Part shown: positions 56,200-64,000 of the stretch, in pieces
Layout: each line of letters opens with the position of its first letter
How positions within the stretch are numbered: the first letter of the stretch is position 1
Notes under the pieces: model-generated
The model's database searches: none
Told to the model about the DNA's origin: nothing
Seen by the model: the letters and a program-made list of their open reading frames with translations, nothing else
Translations under genes and position numbers: made by a program
Source of the DNA: Siphonodentalium dalli
Taxonomy: Eukaryota; Mollusca; Scaphopoda; Gadilida; Siphonodentaliidae
Direction of reading: 5' to 3'
Assembly: GCA_032622095.1 (NCBI GenBank)
Contig: CP136061.1
Coordinates: 199,322,244 to 199,386,243 of the forward strand
Length of the DNA: 64,000 nucleotides

Positions 56200-58760
56200 G
56201 CAGGTGGGATAGGAGGATATCATTGAATTCTCAGGACCTAAATAGTGATCACTTCATTACACAGTCATGTACATGTACATGTATTGACTAAGATTCAGTG
56301 ATTTTTGTACATGTACTTTCATCTTTAAATTACATATACCGGTATTCACAATTTCAAATTGTTACTGATCAAACATAAACCATTGGTTGTCAATAAACAC
56401 AATTTAAAGACAAATTGGCCCTCAAACAGAAGCTTTTAATATACATGTACAGGCCTTTTGATTGGTGGAATTTGGGCACTTGAGTTCAGCTTGGTGTGAG
56501 AAAATTTTCAAACGTTTATCACGAACATGATTGTGCGGCAACAAAAAGTTTCATATTTTAATCACAGTGTTTACCGATACAAATTTGGAGGAATCTGCAG
56601 GTCTGATTTAATATAAAGGACTTGGGTTGTTTCCTTTACCTTGGATGCTGACAAAATACTGAATTATACTGTTTTTGTTAGTCATGTGGTATGCACAGGT
56701 ACCCTAGTTGTAGTAATTTGCCATATCCATACAAGTAATAGGAAGGCTAGTCTGGAGTACATGTATTAGTCTTGATGTCTACATGTAAGTAAAAAAAAAC
56801 AACCTTTGTTTCCGATACCCTGTCTGGCTGAGATTTTCTTGCCTGCCTCAATTTGTTTTCCCCAATTTTCTCCAGAAAGCTACATGTAGTGTATATATTT
56901 CCCTGTTAGAGTGTCAGTGTGAATATTTATCGTTTTCCCAATCCCAAAAGCAAAAATAAGTGGGTTATTAAGTTCAACATTGGTTGAGATCTTACTGCAG
57001 AGTGAATGAACAAGGGACAACATGATTTTATCCAATGCTTTCAACATGCTTGGCTTATTTTCAATACACATTGATCTACCATATTCCATGGCACCATGAC
57101 TACACTGCTATATTATATTTAAAAAAAAAAAAATTTAAACCATGCCTCCCTGTCTGGAAAATTTCCCAATGCTATTGCTGATGCTATCGGAAACAGAGAA
57201 GTTTTTTGTTTTGGCCTAATATTCAGAAAGGCAGTTGCATTCTTAGACAAATTGAGGAGGGTTTCTTTTACAATTGTGGAATTTGTAGAATGTCAGACCT
57301 GTCCATGTTAGTTTAGTTTTGTCTCCAAGATTGCTGGTAAGGTCTGCCATGATAAAGCGTATGGTACCGGCACCGTATTTTGATGCAGTATCGATTATAC
57401 ACAAAGTCAATAATAATTCTTCATACTTTTCTACAACCAATTACGGTTAATTATCCCCCTTATGTGATGGGTAACTCATTATGACTACTGCTAACCATAT
57501 AATACGTCATAACTGTCTGTTTATCAATGTTTGTAGAACCTGTCAAATATGGATGAAAGGTCAACACAGGGACCAGCCTAGAGGTCGACTTGGGTGACAT
57601 CTTCTCCCTAAAATTTGCCACTTCTCAATATTTTTGTCAGAGGGAGAAGTGACCTCTCTCATATAATATACCAGTATGCATATGTCCCAACAGCATATTT
57701 AAAGTATATTTACTGATTATAATGCTGTTCTTACTCACAATAAATGTTTTATAAATGGGTGCTTGCATTTCATAATACATACATGACATTACATGTATTA
57801 GATCATAGAAGGGTGATGTTGGGGTGTACATTGAACTCCAGCCATAGTTACTTCTCCCTATTAACAGTCGATTTCTCCCTAATGGGGAGAAGTGTCTTCT
57901 CCCATTTGAAACCTCTTGGCTGTTCCCTGGCTAAACTACCGTAGTATCAATAATCAGTGAGCAAAGCAGATTTGTCACGATTTTTTTGCCTGAGTTAATA
58001 CATGTATGGACCATAGATTAAATATTGGTCCATCTAACTTGATATTAAACTCAAACAAATATGAACCGATTTTAATAACTTTTGGTAAACAAGTTGCTTG
58101 TCACAATATCTCAAATCAGTGAAGAAAACCAGGTTTATTCTTTTTTGTCTGAGTTACATGTATGGCCCTTACATGTACATCTGACATGTACTATTGTAAA
58201 GTTTTCATGATTTTGGTCCATCTGGCTTGATATAAACTCAAACAGATATGAACTGATTCCAATAATTTTGTATATACAAGTTGCTTGCCACACTGTCTCA
58301 AATTAGTGCAAAAATTTTATCCCAGGTTTATCCCATTTTTTTCTGCCAGCCTGAGTTATAGAACTTAAGTTTGTAAATTTTTTGCGATTTTCATGAATTT
58401 GCAAAGTGTGGGTACGCCACGCCGGTGCTACATGTACCTCTTGTTATAATCATAGTTTGATATAATAGAAAAAGAGCCCAATTCAGGTTTCCAGACAAGT
58501 GATAGGGCTACCGGTACATGTATATGAACAACAATACAACTTTCAACTAGTAAGTAGCATTTTTGCCTTCATATTATAGACATGTACTGGTCAGCCAACA
58601 TATGCATCAAGGCTACATCTTGGTTCAGGTTTGTTCAAATTAAGGAAAATTCTGATCATTTTAGAGTGAACACATTCTGCTATTTTGAAATTTATATTAA
58701 ACTAGACATTTCAGAGAAGTGGCTTTGAAATCAAGAATTGTTGCATGATATAGTGAGGTA
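56200..58760. other. Intron sequence, no element resolved
   Basis: A diverged GGTGTGAGAAAATTTTCAAA near 56490 recalls the sequence that follows the CCATGG hairpins. A repeated block (GGTCCATCTNRCTTGATAT, ATGAACYGATT) occurs at 58028 and 58206, suggesting an old ~180-bp tandem pair. No exon is supported. Confidence 0.4.
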
Positions 58761-58951
58761 CAGTGATGCCCTAAATAATCAACTCCTTAACCACAGCAAA
58801 ATTACGGGTAATTTTTCAGGATTTAGTTGGAAATATGGCTCTCAGTGAGAGCTTTCCGATGAATGGCAACACGCCATATTGCCGACTAAAACCTGAAAAG
58901 TTACCCATAATTCTGCTGTGGTTAAGGAGTCAATTATTTAGGGCATTATTG
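58761..58951. mobile_element. Palindromic Tc1/mariner-like MITE, family E copy 3
   Basis: CAGTGATGCCCTAAATAATC to GGGCATTATTG is flanked by TA (58759-58760 and 58952-58953). The central part of the left arm is deleted. Confidence 0.8.
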
Positions 58952-58953
58952 TA

Positions 58954-59794
58954 CTATACAGATTGTATAACTACGGCATCATGCTTTACTTCACGATGTA
59001 ATGTATAATGCAGAGGATTGGTATGTTTTACTCAATACTAAGTACATTTTATAGTATTGATTGTTGCATAATATGCTGATAAAAAGTATCGTAATGTAGT
59101 ACTTGAGACTAAGCATACAATAGTGTTATAATTGATCGTGGCCTATTAATCCATTTGGTAAGTGCAACAGGAACTACATTGTATTTCATGTTATCACCAT
59201 ATAAACAAAAGATCTCCAACTGTTATATATAGACTAGCCAGTAGCCACGTCAGGTTATATGTATTCCTGAAATATAGGAATGGGAGATATTGTTTGTGTC
59301 ACGATATGATATATTTAGAGGGTATAACTTGGTTTGTTTGATATTAGGCTCGATATCAGCCCGAGGTAACCTCATATCAGCCTGCGATCGAAGGCCAAAG
59401 ACAGATTTGAGGTTACCAAGGGCTGATATCAGGCCAATAATATCAAACCAATCAAGTAATATCCTAATTATTAATCAGATCGCCTCTTAGTAACAGTGTA
59501 ATATCGACAACTCTTTCAAATGAGTGACGTCACAAAATCTATGTTTACAAATTATGTTTACACATGTTGTAAAACCATATTATGTGTGATATTTGTGATG
59601 TCGTAAAATGATATTAATCGGATTGGTGTTGTCTGAAAATGATATTACTCGGTTTAAGGGCAAATGAAGCGGTATTCACCCAGTTCGACAACAAGCAGTT
59701 CTGGACAAAAATATCATAACAAATTAATAAATCTTGATATTACCCCTGGTCAAGTGATCCTGCTAATATCCCCCGCCAATATAGGAATGGGTTC
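58954..59794. other. Intron sequence with one element end
   Basis: ATAGGAATGGGAGATATTGT at 59276 resembles the element end at 63590 but no partner end was found. Palindromic GATATCAGCCC / GGGCTGATATC segments lie at 59352-59430. Confidence 0.4.
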
Positions 59795-60415
59795 CGTCCG
59801 TCCGTCTAGCCGTCCAACTGTCCGTCTGTCCGTCCATCCGTCCCGAATTTGTAAGTCATAACTTGAACAAATGTCAACAGATTTCAAAGATTTTATGTAT
59901 ATGAGTTCACCTGACCATTACCTAGAATGAGTTCGCAAGCCAGGTCTGGCCGGATATTTTTACCGGAGTTATTGGACTTTGTTTATTATATTTGTCGAAT
60001 TTACCAAATAGCAAATAGACGATGTCACAGGGCTCATTTCCACAAATCTCAACGGATTTCAAAGATATTTGGTATATGAGTTTACCTGACCATTACCTAG
60101 AATGAGTTCGCAAGCCAGGTCTGGCGGGATATTTTTACCGGAGTTATTGGACTTTGTTTATTATTTTTGTCGAATTTACCAAATAGCAAATAGATGACAT
60201 CACAGGGCTCATTTCCACAAATGTCAACGGATTTCAAAGATTTTTGGTATATGAGTTCACATGACCAGTATCTAGAACGAGTTCGCAAACCAGGTCCGGC
60301 CGGATATTTTCAGCAGAGTTATTGGACTTTGTTTATTATTTTTGGTGCAAGTCACATGGCTAATTTCCACAAATGTCAGTACCTAAAATGAGTTCACAAG
60401 CCAGTCTTTTTGACA
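59795..60415 (+). repeat. ~175-bp tandem repeat, 3 copies, with CCGT leader
   Basis: A CCGTCCGTCC-type microsatellite is followed by units starting near 59880, 60054 and 60229. Each contains GATTTCAAAGAT, ATGAGTTCACCTGACCA, GAGTTCGCAAGCCAGGTC and GTTATTGGACTTTGTTTATT. Layout resembles the AGCTCACC repeat class but sequence is distinct. Confidence 0.85.
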
Positions 60416-60804
60416 AAATCCCACCTCTTGTTTAGCACATACTGAGAACGCATTAATGAGAATGCACTTCCCCAACTGCACAATTCGGTGGGGGATACCG
60501 TCGTCTGCGACTGCTTGTTTGCTATGATACTGGTGGGTCCTGCTGAATTGATATGATACTGGTAGGGCACACTGATGCTGTTAAGAAAATGTGTCATTGT
60601 TTTTTCTAAAGTTGTCATTTTCACGGTGTTTGGCTAATCTGGAGGAATAAAAGAAAAACCAGTGGCTGTATGATACATCCAAGTACCAATATACTTTAAA
60701 ATATTTCAACAATGACTGCGCTGGTGCTTGCAAACTGACAGAAATAGCCATCTCAATTATGGTCAGTTTGCAACAATCAACACACCCATTATTTTGTACA
60801 ACTC

Positions 60805-60912
60805 AATGAGAGCTTTCCGATGAATGGCAACAAGCCATATTTCCGACTAATTCCTGAAAAGTTACCCATAATTCTGCTGTGTTTAAGGAGTCGATTATTT
60901 AGGGCATTACTG
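60805..60912. mobile_element. Family E MITE, right half, copy 4
   Basis: GAGAGCTTTCCGATGAATGG to GGGCATTACTG/TA matches only the right arm of 20371-20580. The left arm is missing, so it cannot form the hairpin. Confidence 0.8.
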
Positions 60913-62738
60913 TACATGTATGCTTTTGAATGTTATATGCACATAATGGCTTTTCCTCGATTCGTTCAGATTATTAGAACACTGCGAAAATGTCAACTTT
61001 AGAAAAAAATAACAGTACTTTTTTAACAGCATCAGTTTGCCCTACCAGCATCATAGCAGTTTACCAGGACCCACCAACATCATAACAAATTAGAAGGACC
61101 ACTTGACCAGGGGTGGATATACGGTTCACAACTGTTCGCAATACAAATATTTATTTTACAATTACATGTAGCTTCTTTTTCCTAAAATATATGCGGAAAG
61201 ACTACTAGTACATTTGTAGGTGCTTTCTGATTCCGTATCATGGATGGTAACAGTGAATGCACGTGGACTCGCTTTGTTTCTAAAACATTGATTTGCAAGG
61301 ACATTTGCATCAATTATTTATATTCTCATTACAGCATCAGGCATATACATGAACATATTTCTGCTGGTAATATAATATTGAAAACACTTGAACAAAAGTT
61401 TTTCGCATTCTATGCAAACAGCAATGTTTCGATTCATTGTGATTGCACAAACGGACCTACATTGTACCGATATTTGAACACTCCAAATCGTTCATCTGAT
61501 GTCATACTAGTACTTCGCAGTGACGCATAACGTTGTGTACTGCGGTGTGCTTTTTCATATGAGAAACAAAATATTTTCCAAGCCAAAGTACCACCACCAT
61601 GTAGGTTCCCAAAATTGGTATTCAACAAATAGCCAATTGAGGAACTTTGTCAGGCCAAGGCTAATCATATTTTTTCTGTGGATTCCTTCTACAGATTCAT
61701 TGAATTTAATTACAGGCCTCATTTCTTGTTGTATCGCTATGTGACTTCACATATCGTAGTGGATACAGATTGATTTCAATTTTGGTCCCTACCACACATT
61801 TTATAAGAGTTACATGTATGACTATTTAAAAATTTGGGCTCAATTTTTATATCCCTTCAATTGAAGTGAATAGTGTGCATACTGGATTATATGCGCCTGG
61901 TACTCCGTTCATGCCTGTTCATCTTAACGTCTGTTCGCCGGACACGGTCCAAGCAGATATCTCATAGCTCCATAGGTTATGGGGTCTCAATAAAAAAAAT
62001 TTAAGGATGTTGGCCAACAGTCCGGACTTTCAGAGAAGTATTCAATGATGTTTCTCTAATTTTCAATTCTAATTATTTCTGGATGATGACTTGACATGTA
62101 TCTGAGATGCAATTAGAATTACCTGTATGCCAAGATGCATATTATACCACCCGATAGTACCATGGGTTTAAATGGCTTGTGAAGTGTTAATACCTCATAG
62201 GGTGTGTGTTCATTACTAGGTTAATTGTTTACGTAATCTCATCAAAATTTCCTAATGATCAACCAGTGGACTAATGTAGTATTTACATATGATTGGGAAG
62301 GGCTTTAGTGAAGGTTGTGTTTGACTCACACTATTCGAGCTAATTTGTTGATAGTGCAGTTTGCAGCAACTTACTGTTATCATGGAATCATGCAGAGAAA
62401 GGGAGCTAAAGTTTGAGAGAACAGAAGTTATAATAAGATCACACAGATTCACCCAGTCTCATAAAATTTTATATTTTCATTGGTACCTGCTTGATGTTAA
62501 TGTATTAAAGCGATGTGTTAAAATATTTCAATGGACAAACTAGCTTTTAAATCCACTGTGGGCTGCTGTGGGTGGTAGATCATGCCATGAATTTCTACCT
62601 TGGCCACGTCGGTTCAGATCGTACTCCACCAGTTCAAAACCTGGGAACTTTTTGATGTACTGACCGGGAAACTTTATAACATTGAAATATCAATATAGGT
62701 AGTATATTTTTCAGATAATACATGTAACTTAAACTTAA
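60913..62738. other. Intron sequence, nothing supported
   Basis: A 96-codon open frame with ATG at 61240 lacks splice signals of note, repeats or recognised motifs, so I do not call it a gene. Confidence 0.4.
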
Positions 62739-63090
62739 AGTGATGTGAAACACATTCCTGAGATAATCATACCAAAATAAATTATGTTCATAAATTTGGT
62801 AGCCAGAAAACAGCATCATTGTAATAAACAAATTACACACAGTGACTATTACAGGCGAAATCATTAATGTTTATGCTCAGTAATACTGCCCTAATAAAGT
62901 ATATTTTACATGCATGTATGTACATGTATTTACATTTACACGTAGTTCAACCATTGTGATATCTGAAATGGTATAGTCAATGTGGTTGGAATTTTCGACA
63001 ATCTTTATTCATTGCTACATTCTTCCCCAATGGGGATAGCGTTTGGATACTAACTGATTGGTTTTATTTAATGAAGTAAGTCCACAATAT
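62739..63090. mobile_element. TTAA-type MITE, family F copy 3 (diverged)
   Basis: TTAA at 62735-62738 precedes AGTGATGTGAAACAC. Internal blocks CAGTGACTATTACAGGCGAA and CACAATATGTTCC follow family F order with many changes. The right TTAA is lost. Confidence 0.6.
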
Positions 63091-63589
63091 GTTCCTGTCT
63101 GCATCTACTTTTTTCCCCCCCGACCAAATGTTTGTAAACCAGGACATATTGGTGGAATCTTTAATATTGGAGAATTGTAGAAGTGATGTTAATTTGGTCT
63201 GTTCATCCTTTATTCTGTATGTCTCGATGTGGGTACCAGTTTGGTACTATCAAATCCTCCTACTGTTTGTAGCTCATTTTGGTTCTTCCATCAATTCACC
63301 GCAATTTACATTTAAAGGTCATTGTTTCAAGCAGATAAGACTAGAAAAGCACTTTATGGGAATTACACATTTTTGTTTTTGTTTTGTTTTTTAAATCAGA
63401 TGATATTTTTTACTGAACAGGCTAGGCAGCTATGGATCTTCAATTATTAAAATAAATTTGGGGCTACAATTGTTTGTGAACATTATTAAAATACATGAGA
63501 TCAGTTTAACCTACATGTTCATCATATAAAGTTATGAAATTTGTCACATTTTGGGGAATGATTAATTGAAGGGTGGCCTAGTTTAACCT

Positions 63590-63776
63590 AGGAATGGGAG
63601 ATACCGGTCTGGTCACGGCACGATACATATCCCGTAGTGATGCGGACCGGACCGGACCACCCAAGGTGGTCCGGTCCACTGCCAAGGCGGTCCAGTCTGG
63701 TCCGATCCAGGCCATTCTGGTCCGGTACACATGCCTGGACCGGTCCAAAACGGTCCGGTCCACCTATAATAGGCAA
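63590..63776. repeat. GGTCCGG-rich element end
   Basis: TAGGAATGGGAGATACCGGT opens a 190-bp block dense in GGACCGG and GGTCCGG heptamers in both orientations. The four open frames here arise from the repeats. The same opening motif occurs at 59276. It resembles the subterminal region of a hAT-like element but its second end is not in view. Confidence 0.5.
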
Positions 63777-64000
63777 AATGTTAATGAATTATCTGTTTTC
63801 TCAAAGTTTTTACTCTGTATAGTACAAACTATAAGGTTACTGCGTTCAGTCCATTGCAATGAGTCCATATAACATGTATGTTAAAACTTACATTGTTTGC
63901 CGATTGTATGCATCATTGTCTCTCTCTGGTGGGATATACTGGGAACGATGCACGATAATAGTATTTCTAGTAATGTGAACATGCACTAATTAAATGTATT

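Noticed and set aside
61240-61530. 96-codon frame in the RASSF intron
   Set aside because: No motif, no repeat relation and no strong splice sites; a frame of this length is expected by chance in 64 kb.
1-64000. tRNA or rRNA genes
   Set aside because: I looked for GGTTCGAATCC-type B boxes and rRNA cores and saw none; a covariance search would be decisive.

Overview
This is nuclear DNA from a multicellular animal, most likely a marine invertebrate. The evidence is AT-rich sequence with canonical GT/AG splice sites, one recognisable first coding exon of a RASSF1/5-type (Ras-association family) gene, a CR1/L2-like LINE, and a very dense load of non-autonomous DNA transposons. Motifs such as TTTTAGCTCACCTGAGACGAAG with CCGTCCGTCC, and scattered ACATGTA/ACCGGT palindromes, are the kind seen in bivalves, brachiopods, hemichordates and amphioxus. 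The sequence does not let me choose among these. There are no bacterial-type operons, tRNA or rRNA genes, or CRISPR arrays.

Layout. 1-8.3 kb holds small terminal-inverted-repeat (TIR) elements: a TTAA-flanked pair with one nested inside the other, a hAT-type element with an 8-bp target duplication, and a 2.4-kb field of CTTAAG-centred palindromes. 8.3-12.3 kb is a 4,050-bp element with 540-bp TIRs, a 5-bp target duplication and a decayed internal coding region that I cannot assign to a superfamily. 13-25.5 kb contains palindromic elements, a roughly 1.08-kb tandem duplication with an embedded palindrome, and a pre-miRNA-like hairpin. 25.5-29.5 kb is mostly featureless. 29.5-30.1 kb is a relic LINE reverse transcriptase on the + strand. 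30.8-36.4 kb is a nearly intact LINE on the - strand: the end of an SGNH-esterase ORF1, then one in-frame TGA, then a 1,606-residue endonuclease/reverse transcriptase carrying a poly-Asp N-terminal extension. 36.6-46.7 kb is built from copies of an AGCTCACC repeat, with at least three further transposons nested in that repeat landscape. 46.7-48.6 kb is a large TTAA element. 48.9-49.3 kb may hold a small Cys-rich coding exon on the - strand beneath a YY1-like motif. 53.5-54.1 kb is the RASSF-like exon on the + strand. The 54.1-64 kb segment is read as its first intron, filled with MITEs.

The only host gene I support strongly is the RASSF-like exon; nearly everything else with internal logic is mobile. 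The items most worth following up are the 540-bp-TIR element, the LINE whose two ORFs share a frame across a single TGA, the foldback element flanked by 24-bp direct repeats, and the hAT-like elements that carry CCATGG-centred hairpins whose arms differ but remain self-complementary. All element boundaries were read by eye from inverted and direct repeats and should be treated as accurate to a few bases.
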